Shown here piece after piece: positions 11,746 to 25,254 of a stretch of DNA of 64,000 bases (positions are counted from its first letter, which is position 1; every line of letters begins with the position of its first letter). The translations under genes and the position numbers were made by a program. The stretch spans positions 2,790,001-2,854,000 of the forward strand of contig JARUPY010000397.1 of assembly GCA_029817715.1 (NCBI GenBank), given 5' to 3'. The notes below the pieces were generated by a model. The model was not told the origin of the DNA, did not search any database, and was given only the letters and a program-made list of their open reading frames with translations. The DNA comes from Melastoma dodecandrum (Eukaryota; Streptophyta; Magnoliopsida; Myrtales; Melastomataceae).

Positions 11746-14165
11746 ATGTCGACTGAGCTTCAACCGCTCCCGCTGTCCAAACATAACCAGTCGCAGGACC
11801 GGCCGCTGCTTAAGCCTGATGATAGCTACGCTCCGATCACGCCGGAGGATCTGTCGGAGCTCGAGAAGAGGTTCGCCGCATATGTGAGGAAGGACCTGTA
11901 TGGGAGCATGGGCTGCGGCGAGCTCCCGTTGGCTGAGAAGGTTAAGATTGGGGTGGCGATGGTAACGCTCGTCCCGGTGAGGATTGTCGCGGGGATTCTG
12001 CTGCTTCTGGTTTACTACGTGGTTTGCAGGGCGTGCACGTTGTTTAAGAGGGGGAGTGAGGAGTTGGAAGGGGATAGGCAGGAAGGTTACGCGCACTTGG
12101 GTGGATGGAGGAGAAAGGTCCTCGTCGGTTGCGGGAGGGTCCTGTCTCGGCTCATGTTGGTCGTGTTCGGGTTTTACTGGATCAGCTTGTGCCATCGGAG
12201 TCGGACTGAGGTTCCTTCTCCTGATTGATGCTTTAAAAATGTTTCGTTGTAGTCTAGTTCCGAAGAATAATCTGGGTGCTGTGACCCGGAGTGATTCTGA
12301 CCTTGGTCTACTTTTAGGACCAGAGCGAGGGGCAACAGCAGGGAGAGCCGGAAAGGCCTGGAGCAATTGTCTCGAACCACGTGTCCTATATTGATATATT
12401 GTATCATATGTCTTCCTCGTTTCCGAGCTTCGTTGCCAAGGTTTTGTTTGCTAAGACTGATTATACAGCGGTTCTCGTCGATCATCGTTACCTCTGCTGC
12501 ACTACTGGTAATGATCTGTTTTTGTTTTCCTTACATGTTAAAGAGATCAGTGGGTAAACTTCCTCTCGTCGGTATCATCAGGTTTGTAGGAATATGCTGA
12601 AGTATGTCCATTTTCTACGCGGCAATTCCTGTTTCATCTGTTGGATTTGTTTGATGATTCCTTTTTGGTTAATGTTTGACAGTCAATGCATGGGCTGTGT
12701 CTTTGTCCAGAGAGAGTCCAAGTCCTCAGATTTCAAGGGGGTTGCAGGTGCTTAATTTAGATTCTGAAGTTCTTGGAGAAATGATTTCAGGGGTTCTTAG
12801 CATTTATTTTCTTCTATGCATTTATGCCTGCTGAGGCATGGTGGCTTGATTTTCGGCAATTCAAACATTACACATCCTTCAATATCATGCACGGAGTCCT
12901 CTCCGCTGACTTAAATTGTCTTCTATTGTAAAATGGCCTTTTGGGAAATCATCCTCCAGTGGAGGTTGCAGGGGCAGTGGTTTTCCTATCCAGATATTAT
13001 TGGAGAGTAAAATGAGGTTTTTCTGTTTTCCTCGTTGTTAGGTGTGGTAACTGAGAGAGTTAAGGAAGCTCGTGAAAATAAAGATGCTCCAGTGATGATG
13101 CTTTTTCCAGGTTCTGTATTGAACCGAACCTTTTGGGTAGTTTCAGTAACAGTGGGAAGAAACCTGATGGCTGATGATTGTTGTCTGACATGTTACCTTT
13201 TCCCTTAAATGTCAACAGAAGGTACTACGACAAATGGGGAATACCTATTGCCCTTTAAGACTGGTGCTTTTCTTGCAAAATCGCCCGTTCGTCCAGTTAT
13301 ACTAAAATATCCTTATCAGAGATTTAGTCCTGCTTGGGAATCCATATCAGGGGTGAGAGGAATGCATTCTCATATTTTGCGGCATGAGAATCCTAATACC
13401 AGTTTGCCAGCAGTTACTGTTGCAGAGTTTTGTATACTTCTGAATGAACATTGTTCCATATTTTCAGGCACGCCATGTAATTTTTCTCCTATGTCAATTT
13501 GTGAATCACTTGGAAGTGATATATTTGCCAGTCTACTATCCCTCCCAGGAGGAAAAAGATGACGCCAAGCTCTATGCTAATAATGTCAGGAGGTTGATGG
13601 CCATGGAAGTAAGTGTTCCTTGTTTTCCTTTTCCAAAACTTTAAACTTAGTCGATTACCATTAGTGGCGTCGGTAAATTGCAGGTCCACGTCCATGTTAT
13701 TGACAGAATAATTCCTAAATTGAGTTCCTGACCAATATGCTGTTGTTTGGCCTGCAGGGAAACTTGGTAATGTCAGATATTGGCCTCCCGGAGAAGCGTG
13801 TATATCTTGCCGCTCTTAACGGTAATAATAGCCTGCCTCATGTTTTGCATCAGAAAGACGACTGAAAAATTTCATTGCGACATCTGCGAATGATTCTTGT
13901 TGCGGTTGACTTCAGCCATTGCCAAGTCAAACTACTGTTGTGTTCCCACATGTTTTAAAGATTAAAGCTTGGAAGAAAACAGTCTGTCGTCAATAATGTA
14001 ACTCTGAAGAGTTCTTCACCTGCAATACCAGCAGAACTTGAATTTCGGTTTCACGGGCCACTTGCCGGCTGGTCTCACCTCTGCGAATAGGACCCTTAAT
14101 GGGGGCTAAAGTGTATATGCTGAAGCTTCTTTTCATCTCCTGCAGGTTTGGTTTCCCAAGACTAG
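11746..14165 (+). CDS. LPEAT1: lysophospholipid acyltransferase, LPEAT1-type
   Basis: Nine exons, 11746-12210, 12318-12440, 12544-12581, 12683-12747, 13042-13110, 13219-13352, 13468-13608, 13758-13821 and 14146-14165, give 372 residues in frame. A hydrophobic helix (about 68-93) is followed by the PlsC core: acyltransferase motif I NHVSYID (H176-x4-D181), KLPLVG, FVQRES, then motif III FPEGTTTNG and LPVYYPSQEEKDD. This is the plant LPEAT1 pattern, an ER enzyme that re-acylates lysophosphatidylethanolamine and related lysolipids with acyl-CoA. Length is close to the Arabidopsis protein. The last exon adds only a few codons (GLVSQD then TAG). The gene converges on the DeSI-like gene downstream. 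Family certain; exact lysolipid preference is inferred. Confidence 0.93.
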
Positions 14166-14683
14166 TCCGGATCCCGATCCGCCAGTCCCATTCAAAACTT
14201 GGTTAAACTGTTTGCTCGTTCAAAACTGACGAAATTTTAGTGATAGCAATGTGCACCTTAGCCAACATGAATCAAAATGTTATGTTCCTAAAATAGACGG
14301 CACTTAGATTTATGTAGTGGCAATTTGGTTTTGTTTACCATCTACTTTGATGACTTCCCAGTTATGGGCTACACCGACTAGCTCAGCATCCAAATGATCC
14401 ACATGAATATATATAATTTTTCATTGGGAGATCACACAAAGGAGATAATTGTGTGGTAAATTTTAGTCTTTACAGTTCAAGACTTGCACATCAACGCCTA
14501 CTCTATGGGGGCTTTGTTACTGGACATCGAAACAAGGAATGCAAATCAGCCAACCTAAAATCACTTCATTAGCTCCAGAAAGGACATGTTCGACCACAAA
14601 GCGCATTTCCCCTCATCTGACCCGTGAAAATATCTGCCAAATGATCTGTTTGTCGCAATGCGGGCAACCAATTTTTCCCCTCC
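14166..14683. other. convergent 3' region
   Basis: Space between the ends of the LPEAT1-type (+) and DeSI-like (-) genes; it should contain both 3' UTRs. Nothing else recognised. Confidence 0.55.
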
Positions 14684-15613
14684 TCATCTGTCCTTCGTGG
14701 CGCGGTTGCCTGACCTTTTCAATTCCCAGGGTTGAAGGCAGCCCCTTAGCGGAGAGCGAAGAAACAAGGAAGACGTCGACAACTGCTTCTGCCTCATTGA
14801 TATCGAGGACAAGCAGTTGAAGGAACTCCTCAACCTCCTCCTCTCGCTCTCGCCTGGTTGCCCGATAGGGTCATGTCGTACAGCAGAAATCTTGAGGGAT
14901 TCTGGAAGAATGCAGTTGCATATCGAACCTGGCAGAGCAGTCCAGGTAATTAACGCTTTGGGATATTTATAACCATACAGTTTCTGATAATTAGGTGAAC
15001 ATCGTTTACCTATCTTAGCGAGCCGATTGACCCACTTTGGTATCGTCCTTCCCGTGAGTTTGAGGCAGACATCCTTGCAGAAGTGGTTGCAGTTCTTGAA
15101 GATCAAGTGATAGGTATCGCCGTTATAGGATGCTGCAAGGTTTTCCATGAATTCTCTCACCTGAGTTGGGTCTAAAGAGGTGGTCCCGATGAATATTGAT
15201 CTCCTGAAGTTAAAACCAGGACACTGACGAGGTTCAACCTCAAAAACACCACTGCTTGGATAGTCGTGAGCTCCGAAAGCATACTCTACGCCATGAACTG
15301 CGCACATATTACAAGTTACAACTGGCGGTAAATGACCTCACTTAGAAAACTATAATGGTGGTACAAGAAATAAGTTATTCAGTTTAGGACTGGGAGGTTT
15401 ACCTTCCACACCGGAGTGAAAGATTCCAAGGCCAGCCCAATAAACGTATCCATTCATCGGTGTGAGATCATAGACATTAAGATAAACCGGCGCAGAGCCC
15501 GGGCCAAAGTCATCCGACTTCACCTTTGGGAATATACAGAATCGGGAGGATGACTTTCCTCTCAGACGAAGAGGAACGGCTGACCTCCATCCTTTCTTTG
15601 GTCCGAACTTCAT
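14684..15613 (-). CDS. PPPDE / DeSI-like deSUMOylating cysteine isopeptidase
   Basis: Three exons, 15613-15403, 15297-15010 and 14928-14684, give 247 residues. After a basic N-terminus (KKGWRSAVPLRLRGKSSS) the PPPDE papain-like fold begins at about residue 44 (VYLNVYDLTPMN). The catalytic pair is visible: His66 in GIFHSGVEVHGVEYAFG and Cys140 in LIFKNCNHFCKDVC. The C-terminal ~80 residues are basic and Ser-rich and look unstructured. Members remove SUMO or act as small-protein isopeptidases or S-depalmitoylases. This plant clade is usually annotated deSI-like At4g17486. A 5' UTR acceptor lies near 15663, so transcription starts well upstream, perhaps near 17 kb. Confidence 0.92.
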
Positions 15614-16517
15614 CTTTAGTGGTCAGAAGAGGCGACAAGATCAGTCAGTCACAACTTCCAACCTGCGAGAAACATTTAAAAAGAACATATTAAGCAGATT
15701 CAATTACTGCCATCACAAGCTTTCTTATGGCTATTTGTTTGGTTATTTGTATTATTTTCCATCTTTGTATAAGAAATGGAGGGGTTGGACATGAATGCAA
15801 GCCCCCCCTCCCCCAAAAAAAACACAGGCCCCGGAAAGGAAAGTGCTGACACCAACACATGATTAGACATTGTTTAAACTTCCCAATTCTACATCGTTCG
15901 GTAAAGGACAGACAGAAAAGTTCATTTCATTATTTGGAAAAGTCATTGTAGCCAATTTATTTTATTAACTAAATCCAGTAAACGGAAGCTCATACACACC
16001 GAGAAGGTTGAATATGTAGTTGTGAAAAAACAAAACCTTTCGGGAGTCAACCATCTGATCTACAGATCTAGAATGGCAGAAATGCTAACCTTCCTTGTCC
16101 ATCATATCTGTTATGGTAATCTTCGAGAGAACTACCCTACAGATGCCAATTCAGTGACCTTTGCTAGAGTTAATTTGCGACTGCTTAACCACGAACAAGA
16201 TTGATTCAAATCAACAGGTCCAAAGAAACGGGGTCCACAAACTGCATGTTTTTCCCACCATCAATCAAAGTTTTGCTCAAATTTTGGCCAGGTAACAGGA
16301 GCAAGTTTGGTTGAGGCACAGAAAACAAAACAGAATGAACATTGACTGAAATTCGGCAATGAAGGAAAAGGTGGTCCTTGCAGGAACTTCACCATGCTTT
16401 ATGTAGAAATCCTCTACTACTGATCCAAGCCCCAAGGGGCAGAAAATATGTTAACCAAGGTAAACACGAGGCACGTATAAGAAAAGGAGCGATGAGTGCT
16501 GTGCAGGTCATCTATTT

Positions 16518-16599
16518 GGATGATAAGAATTGAATAGGCAAGACAATGCCAGCAGCATGGATGATAAGAATTGAATAGGCAAGACAATGACAGCAGCAT
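16518..16599. repeat. two-copy tandem duplication, 41-bp unit
   Basis: The unit beginning GGATGATAAGAATTGAATAG occurs twice head to tail, the copies differing at one visible base (AATGCCAG versus AATGACAG). It lies in the presumed leader intron of the DeSI-like gene and does not code. Confidence 0.9.
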
Positions 16600-18043
16600 C
16601 TGCTGGCTTCTGCAATATAAACTGCACAGTAAACTCTTGACTTTCCTAATCGAATGTTCAATTTGGTGAAAAAATTAATGTCCGAACTGCCTAAATAGGA
16701 CACAAAAAAACCAATCACAGCTCCAAAAATTGACACGGACAGCAGAGAAAAGTCGAACGTAACATCCAAAATAAACAAGTTCTATTCAAGCCCTCGAAAA
16801 CCCTCTAAAAAGATCCCTACTTTAGGGAGGATAACTCCAGATCTCGGCGCCAGAGCGCAGAAAACAAGAAAACCACAAAAAAAGGAAGAACTCTCACGCA
16901 AACACCATCGCCAAGACCCAGAAACAACATCACTCGTACATTATCAACTAACAGACAGATCCCAGGAGCGAAACTCAGAGTGGGTGTGAATGGGAAAGCA
17001 AAGTACTCACACCGCTCAGATCGAAGGCACAATGCCGCAGCCTACAAACCCTGAAAAAGGACTACAGCTTTCCCAACTCATCCAACATTGAAGCTGAACA
17101 CCCACCCGCCACGAACCCACAACAACAACAAAAAAAGGAAAGAAAGCTCAAAACGGAGAGACTCACTGGAGGAAACCACGAAAGACCCAAGTAAAGTGCC
17201 AACAAATCTTCAGGGTCATTCGGACTAAGCTCTCCCTCAAGGCAGAGGCATTTCTCGCCAAACGCGGGTTGCGTGGCACGGGAAAGAAGGAAAAGGAGAC
17301 GGACAAAAAGGAAGAAGAAAAGGGGAAACTCCCTAAACCCAATGCCACATGCAAAATGCCCCTCAAGATTGTAGAAGCAACTGAAAGAAAAAGACTCGAT
17401 TTTTATCTCCCCACTCCCTCTCTTCTTCTTCTTCTTTTTTTTTAAAATCTTTTCTCTATTGGTGGGTTTATCCTGTTCCCTGACAGTAACGCGACTGAAG
17501 GAAAAAAAAAAAAGCTCAGTGGCAAGGACCAGAAAAGAGAAAGGGAGAGCGAGAAAAGGAGAGCAACAGCAAAACTTGGTATGTCCCAAAACACCTCCAA
17601 AAGACTTCTTAACACACTAATGACGCTGTCTGAATTTTGACTGCATTATGACCCCTCCCCCCTCCCTCCCTCTCTCTCTCTCTCTCCTCTAATCCCTTTC
17701 TCTTTTATGATCATTTACTTTGAAATGACGGGAGCATGAATATATGGATGATGTCTTGGGGTTTCGTAGGTGTTTCAAGTTACCTTGGGGGAAACTGTTT
17801 GGAAAATATGATTATGATATGACATTCCAGGGAGGGAGGGGGGAGTTTTAATTGGACACAGCACACCACCACCCCACCAACTCTCAGTGATAGAGAGAGG
17901 CGCAGTGAGTGGTTCCCATCAATTATTAGCCTCTTTTTTTTTTTGTTATTGGGGGTTTTCCTTTAATTCGTTCCTCCATTGGAGACTATCCCAATGTAAT
18001 TAATAATAATCACAAATTTATAACTTGACTGACCCCAACCCAA

Positions 18044-18073
18044 GACCTAAACCTAAGCCTAAACCTAAACCCA
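18044..18073. repeat. short interstitial telomere-like tract
   Basis: Reads GACCTAAACCTAAGCCTAAA then CCTAAACCC, about four imperfect units of the plant telomere repeat CCCTAAA. Such teloboxes occur in promoters or as telomere-repair scars. It sits in gene-free DNA. Confidence 0.75.
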
Positions 18074-18119
18074 GGTTAACTTATCTTGGATTCCTTCTAT
18101 GAATTTGCCCCACTAGGCG

Positions 18120-18142
18120 CCCCCCCCCCCCCCCCCCCCCCC
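18120..18142. repeat. poly-C homopolymer, 23 bases
   Basis: An uninterrupted C run; length may be unreliable in an assembly. Confidence 0.95.
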
Positions 18143-19651
18143 AATTGAGTGATTGAATGAAAAGGGTATTTTTTTTTTTGTTTCTGGGATTGATCGGGAT
18201 ACATTATTAATTTGCAATTATTAGAATAGGGTAAGGGGGGGGAGGTGAGGTCAACACTTGAGAGGGAGAGAGAGGGAGAGGAAAGGGGGGCCACAATTGA
18301 ATCTAATCCAATGAACCATGTAAAGAAAAGAACAGCTTCCCATGTTTGTTTTCCCCACACACACTTTAGTCATAAAAAAAGGGTTTCGTCGACAACTGGT
18401 GCCCCTGTTGTTTTTAGTTCGGCCCCTCTTCCTCAACAACAACAGAACTCATCTCATCCTGCCATTGAAGCAACTGGGGCAGAGTAGCCAGACCAACGTG
18501 TTTACCTTACATCTTGTAATAAAGGGTTTTCAAAAGATGGGCAAAATGGTTGTCGGTTGGGGGGGTTGGGGATGGTGTCTGCCAGATAACATTCTCTGAT
18601 GGAGTAAAGAATCAAAATGATTCCTTCTCCTGCACTTTTTCTTTCAAAATCTGCATTTCTTTCCTGTACTTATTTCTGGTGGGGTCATTGACCTTCTACC
18701 CAAAACATTAATCACATAAATTAAGAATCTCCTGGAGGGAATTATTACTCCTAATGCCCTGATCCAAAAGACTATAAAGCCTGAAAATTGCACAAAAGAG
18801 GAGGAGGGCACAAGTGCAGGGGCCCCAATTAATCTGTCAAGAGTTGGAGGGATCCTCCTCCTTTTTCAACAGAAATCTCATGTCCCCCCAATCAGAGCGC
18901 CTTTCAACTGTAAACAACTTGGAACTCCCACCCCCATCCCCCCCACCACCAGCAGACAAACCGATTTTCTATTAAGACCAGAAATCCCACCACTCCCTCC
19001 ACGTTTTTCCCTAGCATTCTGTCCCCCCCTCAGAAGCCCGGAGAAAAACAATAACCCAAAGCATCATCATGCATCTCCCACAAACAGTGGAATGTCAACA
19101 CTTACCCTATTCGATCGCCATTACCTTTTGCTCGAAGATTAACTACAGAAAAAGTGACAACCTGTTCTGATTTTTACCCAGAAAAAAAGGGAAATTGCAC
19201 ACTTCTCACTGTCAGCAAAGTCCTGCGATTCAACCCGCTGCCACCAAGCGCTATACATGTAATCATGGCCAGAAAAAGACTTAACTAAATGTATCATATC
19301 ATACAGCTAGGTTGACGTGATATATTCACAATGGTTGCTCCATAGAAAAAAAATACTGCTCAAGAAGTAATTTATTACTCTTCAAAAACTTCTTCATCAC
19401 AAAAGTGTAGTTGATTTCCTTCTCAAGCCGCAGACCTTTTTTCCTGCAGGGTAAACATGATCTAAATTACTTACCAAAAGAAAACATGATCTAAATCAGC
19501 CATCAAACAGGTAAGACATCAGATAAAAACGAATTTGCGTTCCATTTAAACAGCTATCTCCCTTTTATGTTCCGTGAGATCTAAACACTCATGAATTTTG
19601 TACAAAAAACAATGTAAACAGATAATTGTCTGTCCTCTCACTCACACATTT

Positions 19652-21826
19652 TCATAGTATTGCAATATGTGAGAGTTGATGTAGAGAGGGAAGAGACTGT
19701 ACATCATTCAAACCGGTTATGTAGGAAACCACGACGGTGATGTCATCAAGCTTGCCACCATAGTAGCGAATACCAGCATCCTGGGCAGCCGTAGAAAATG
19801 GTGTTTGCCTATCTTTATCCTGTGCTCTCTGGCGAGCTAATGCTGCAATCTTCTGAGCAGTTACTTGGGGGCCTAAACCAGCTCTGGTAGCATGTACCAC
19901 TACCGCAGTGATCTCATTGTTGTACAAATTGTCAAACAGACCATCAGTACCAGCAATGACAACATCTCCGGGGGCAACGGGTATGGTAAACACCTGAAGC
20001 ACCATATAAAAGTTTGATCAACAAAGTTAAGCTCACAATGACAATGGCTCAAACTGAGACGGGGACAATAGAAGAGGACGTTTTGGATCTGAGAATACCA
20101 ATAAAATAATGACATCCCGAGTGAAATAAGTCTGTAAATAATAAAGCATAGGACAATCAACTATATGCTATGCTCACAAATAAGGAAGCTTCGTATTAAC
20201 CTGTCCAGAACTAGGTAAATCACCAGAGTTTCCACTTTCCAGTTGATACGTAATGTTGAAACCATGCTGCTGGACAGGGGACCGGAAGACAGTGCACCCA
20301 TCTCGAACTACCATGAATCCACTGTCCCCTAAATTGATAGCATGAAGACCCTGCACAACAATCTCAAAAAACTAAGCAATTGCAGCAATTTCTCATATCA
20401 CTCAAGCAATGAAAAAATGTTAACATGCCCCTAGGAAGTGATACCATGCTCATTAAGGAGAGACAGGATACACATAACCAGGCAGTGGTTTTTGACCAAA
20501 AAGACTATATTTCGACCCGGACGTTTTTGTCTAGAATAAAGAAAAGATTATCTATCCATCAGGCTTTCCACATACAAAAAGAAGGTTCCAATACACAGTA
20601 CACACTCTCTCAGAATAATATCAATACCTGATCGGTGAGAGAAATGATACATGCAGTCGATGAACCCTTTGCTTTGGTGCTAAAGTAAGCCTTCTCTAGA
20701 ACCCTGAAGGGATCAACTGAGCCCTTTGGTTCTTCCTGCACGGCCATAATGGAGTTAGACATGAGTTCCCGAGAATATAGCCCAGCATCGATGCCAATTT
20801 CTGCCCATCCACCAACCCCGTCAGCAACACCTACGGCCTGCTCGTCCGCACATATAAAGTGTGCATCCTCCCCACCAGTTTCTTCTTTGTCAGGATGGGG
20901 CAAATAACAGGAACCAGAGAGCAATCTCAGAGCTTTGCCAGGAACACTTTTCCTGTGGAGATAACAGTATGTTGAGACAACAGAGAAACCCAAGGAAACA
21001 AGATAGCTTCTAAATTTATTTGAACTTCACTATGCCGAGTTTCTGGAATCACATACTCGGTGTAAGAGGAGGACGAGCTTGGAAGCTGTTCATCCCGAGA
21101 GCAGTTATCGAAGGAGACATCTGGCGCAATTCCAGCGGAGAAACATCTCGACGTCGAAACATAAATATCCCTCAGCCCTGACTCGATATCCAACCCAAAC
21201 ATGCTCTTCTGCTTGAAAGAATTCAACATGAAGTATCCATATATCTGGTAGTTGCTGGGCTGCTCCTTGTTTTTCAAACCCATGCTTGCTCTTTGGAAAC
21301 AGTGAAAGCTCCGGTTTGTTGAAAACATAGCAGCGTGATTCACAGACACGGGCCTATGCATATTCTTAGGAAGTCGGCGAGCCCCACAGCAATCACTTGT
21401 GGCAGCTCCATAATTACACGCAGCCATGGAGTTGTTCAGGAAAGTGCAGGTACCTACAACTTTATCGGGCTCGGAGAGGGCTCGATCAATGTGATATGAG
21501 CACACCTGGAATACAGGTCCCGAAACAGATGGAGTAGATATCGTGCGGTAGAAAGCTCCGACCACTGAGATATTCCTCCTCCGACCTCCCGACTGCAGAT
21601 CCGATCTTCCACAATTCTCACCGCTAGGTGACGAGAGAACATTCAGGTCGGGTACCCAAGAATAAGGCAACGGATGAAAGCTCCTCTGACTTCTGAACCA
21701 CCACTTCCCGACTAAAAGTTCAACGGAACCATAAAACCCGCTATCATTCCCTCCAGTTGATTTCCGAAAGCCATTTTGGACAGCAGATCTCAGCTTCGAG
21801 AAGTATGACGATGGCATCTTATCCAC
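19652..21826 (-). CDS. PP2C-family protein phosphatase (SpoIIE/PTC7-like, PP2C55 type)
   Basis: Four exons, 21826-21057, 20952-20628, 20350-20201 and 19993-19652, give 528 residues. The first ~255 residues are a poorly conserved Ser-rich N-terminus that could hold an organellar targeting signal (start [21 protein letters not shown], basic and Ser-rich). The phosphatase domain follows with metal-binding motifs [45 protein letters not shown] and DDITVVV. The VADGVGGW variant marks the PTC7-like subgroup. Expected activity is Mn/Mg-dependent Ser/Thr dephosphorylation, probably in plastid or mitochondrion. The leader reaches about 22.3 kb and contains an intron. Family certain; location and substrate inferred. 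Confidence 0.93.
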
Positions 21827-23579
21827 TCCAAAGGTTCTTCTACGGATCTTTTAAGGGAGTTAACACAGTAGTCGCGACCGGATATAATAAATGTTATCAT
21901 CACAACAGACACATCGAACCTGGAAAAGGATAAAAGAATCAATCAACTGACAATGCGCGGCAACATCAATGCGCAAAGTTAATTCCACGGACAGTATAAC
22001 ATAGCTATATCGATAAAGCAGAAATACCCTACCAATGACCAGACCAAATTTAACGAACTAGTACGATACCAAGCTTTTCCTTCCTACGGCCGTGCGTCGC
22101 ACACCATCCATCGCCATAGTTTGCATTAATAAGACGCTAAGAGCTAGAACATCCCCAAAAAAAAGTCGAAAACAAATACGCCTACGGAGCGAACAACGAA
22201 GCAAAAACGCACCTCACGAGATCGATTCGATCAGTTCCAGGAAAAATCGAATCGAACCATCCCTAAAAGAAAGGAAGATCTTCCAGATGGTTCGAGGGGA
22301 TCGCTAACCGATCCTCCGATTCATCGGAAGGGGGCGATTGGGATGCGTTTCCCGAAACCCTAGAATTTGACTACCTTTTCGTGCCCCCCAACCCCGGAGT
22401 GTACAACCCGGGCGACGCTTTGACCAATTTGGACACGCGGCGGCAATGAAGGAGATATGCTCACTCCCCGGAGAGGGGAGGGGGTATTATGGTCATTTGC
22501 GTTCGAGGTCGGTGTATTACAGCCACACACGTGCTTTGTCCCAACTTGTTGGGGTGGCGGATTTGGAATGCCACTACAAAGGGGACGATTCGCCTAAAAT
22601 TAGGCTCATTTAAAGCCCAATAAGTTGACCATCGAAGGGGCTTGCTCCTCCACCGCTGTTCATTGTCGGCTCCGGCGTTGGTCCGCCGCCATTCGCGGGC
22701 TTGCTTCCGAGGTCTTACAAGTCCCCAGGCTCAGTTTTATTATGTCTAGAATGTTGCTCTGGCACTACTTCGCTTATTTCCGTTTCCTAACTAGTCCAGT
22801 TGTTCTAGTTATTAGGGAGAAACTTGTGGAGTCGTATGAATCAGAGTAATGATGGTCAAAGGCTGCTCAAATGATTAGTGGAATTGATCTGGACTCAGGG
22901 ATGAGGTCAGGAGTCCAAATTGAGGATCGAACTGTATCGTTTAGGTTCAGTAAGGCGCATACGCCGTGTCTGCGATTTTTGGAATTGTTCCCTGGCTTTA
23001 TCTTAAAAACCAAGGCGATAGACGATAAGATTATCAAAATGTGTCCAAATGGCTTGTCTTTATCTTGAGAGGAAAGTTTCAGCAGATGTCCTTTTCCAAT
23101 GGCGTGGTGTAGGATGATGATGCTGTCAATGCATAAACTGGGGTCATCGCATCGTTGAAAGACAGGGATCGATCGAGGGAGGAGGAGGAATGACGGGGGT
23201 CAATCCCAGCTCTGAGCCTGAGCTTAGGGCAGGGAAGGACGAGGTTTTTCAGTCCCTTATCGTGTAAGAAAGACAAAGTAATGGTCAGAGAAGAGAAATG
23301 ATCCGGTGAGGTGGGCTTCAGGCAGGTCGCCGTGATCCGCCTTTTTGTAAGAGGCCCAAATAAACTGGCCGAAAGTAATGGGCTTTAATGTTCCTCACGT
23401 TCCGACAAGTTTTATCCGCAACCAAAACATTTGCAGAGGGAGAAATGCCATAAGAATAGCAGAGTTTCGTTTGGGAGTAAATAAAACCGAGCTGTGCCTT
23501 GAAACAGTTGTGTCAGCTCCCCCCTTTAAAATAATAAACATCATCCAATAGGCTTTAAGTGAGGTTAGACGAGGACAGA
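21827..23579. other. PP2C leader/promoter and gene-poor DNA
   Basis: 21.8-22.4 kb is the PP2C 5' region on the minus strand. From 22.5 to 23.57 kb I find only short open frames without recognisable domains, including a 65-codon frame on the minus strand at 23079-23276. No RNA gene seen. Confidence 0.45.
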
Positions 23580-25027
23580 TCACATATCAAAGTTCCATGT
23601 GCTCTCGGCGCTCAGCTTCGGCCTCTTCTTTTCCTCTTCTAGATTGACCGCAGCTATTACCTGTAAGGAGATCTGATACCGAGTTACCTAAACATGTCCA
23701 GGAATGATAATAAAGAAGCGCAGTGTGATCGCGGATCCCCTGGCATAAGTAAAAACCGCCAACGAAGTACATGTCCCATCCCAGAGCAGCAAACTGTATC
23801 CATATTCCATATCCCAATGTTCTCAATCAATATATAGCAGGTCACTGGATATTGGAAGCAATAACGTAGCATGGACAGATGCCTCTCATCAGGGTTGAAC
23901 TAAGGGTGAGAGAAGAGCATGAACTGATCAGAGTATTTAAATTAAGTGAACACAACATGTACATTTATCAACTGCAACAGTCAAATTGAATCATTTAATT
24001 AAGAAACAAATCTTCAGAACTGCTCTCTATGGAGTTCATACACGCTTTTCCATCGCCAATTTTCATATCACTCTGAGCATTACTGCATGTTAAAGCAAAA
24101 TTCCACTAACTAGCACATGCTTAATGTTTGTCCTTAAGATGATTTGATTCAGTTGTCATGCAAAGAAGATTCAAACTTCAAAGAGAATGCACACGGGTGA
24201 GAGAATCCCTCAAGACACAATAAAGAAACACAGTTAGCGAGGAAGTAATAGTAGAAGATGATTGGAAGACAATGACACACCTTGAAGCAACCATTGAATG
24301 CGGAATTCCTCGACCACTCCAACCCCAGCACCTTGCTTGAGGTATGATATGTTGCCTTAAGGACGTCATCCCCATAAACTTTCCTTGAAACCGCGAAATC
24401 CCAAACATTCTTTGAGACGTCATAGGAAGGCTCGAAGGTCGTCACGCCTTTATGAACATAACTATACTTCAACTTGCAGTGGCCTGGACCAAGCAAATAA
24501 TTAACCGACAACTTGTTGGCCGGATCAATCACCAGGGCGCCTTCCAAGACAGTGCGGTTCTCCCCCCAGCTGTGGACGTACGTCATGTTCAACGGCTTGT
24601 CCGCGACCCGCACCATGTTCATGAACTGAAACCTAAAATCCTGTCGCGAAAAAACACAACCCGCCGAAATCCGGCGATTCAACCTAAACCCTAGGATCGA
24701 AATCAAACAATCCAACCACACTTCACTCCAATCCAATCAACCGGCTCTCCGCACGAGCAACCTCCGGTTAATCGAGTGGGCGGTTCCACCGATATATAAA
24801 AGAGGGAAAACAGAAACAAAAATCGGGACCTTCTTGGGGACGTTGTAGTCGACGATGAAGAAGCCGGGCTTCTCGACGGAGAGGGCGAGGCCGTTCAAGC
24901 TTGGTCCCTTAACAACGGTGGCGTCTGTGATGGACGCCCGGAGCCTGACCTCGCCGGCGTTGACGCCGACCGTGGCTGCGGCGCCATTCTTGTCGACGTC
25001 GTACCTCCCCTTGAGCGACGCCTTCAT
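23580..25027 (-). CDS. OEP24: chloroplast outer envelope pore protein OEP24
   Basis: Three exons, 25027-24830, 24640-24281 and 23660-23580, give 212 residues, the normal family length. The protein starts [15 protein letters not shown], contains [70 protein letters not shown] and ends [13 protein letters not shown]. These are the alternating beta strands of OEP24, a beta-barrel channel in the outer plastid envelope that passes phosphorylated sugars, dicarboxylates and other anions. No transit peptide is expected and none is seen. The second intron is about 620 bases. On the minus strand a TATA-like ATATATATAAATA lies at 25240-25253. The upstream DNA is shared, head to head, with noncoding unit 1. 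Confidence 0.95.
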
Positions 25028-25254
25028 TTCCTTTCCTCGTAGTTGTCGTGTGGCGGCCTTTGTCCTCTGTCTTGCTTATGTTATCAATAAGAGAAGGACG
25101 ATGTAAGAAGTTCTGGTTGACAGGGAGACTGCCCATGCTACTTGTTTGGTACACCGACCCCCGATAATTGAAATAAAACATACGAGCCATGTTTCAAAAC
25201 AAGTTTGTGGTAAAAATGTATTCGGATAATTGATCTCTATTATTTATATATATC

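Larger units (their letters stand above)
15614..19651. other. DeSI-like leader intron(s), promoter and intergenic DNA
   Basis: Just upstream of the DeSI-like start on the minus strand is an acceptor (TTTCTCGCAG near 15664), so a leader intron spans part of 15.7-17 kb. Minus-strand GT-rich and pyrimidine-rich sequence at 16.8-17.6 kb could hold the first exon. From 17.6 to 19.6 kb the DNA is low-complexity and AT-rich: a (CT)n run at 17668-17687, 23 C at 18120-18142, GA-rich sequence at 18250-18290. Short open frames here are compositional. No gene supported. Confidence 0.5.

Noticed and set aside
23079..23276. 65-codon minus-strand frame, Ser-rich end
   Set aside because: No known domain, no promoter or splice context, surrounding DNA without genes.
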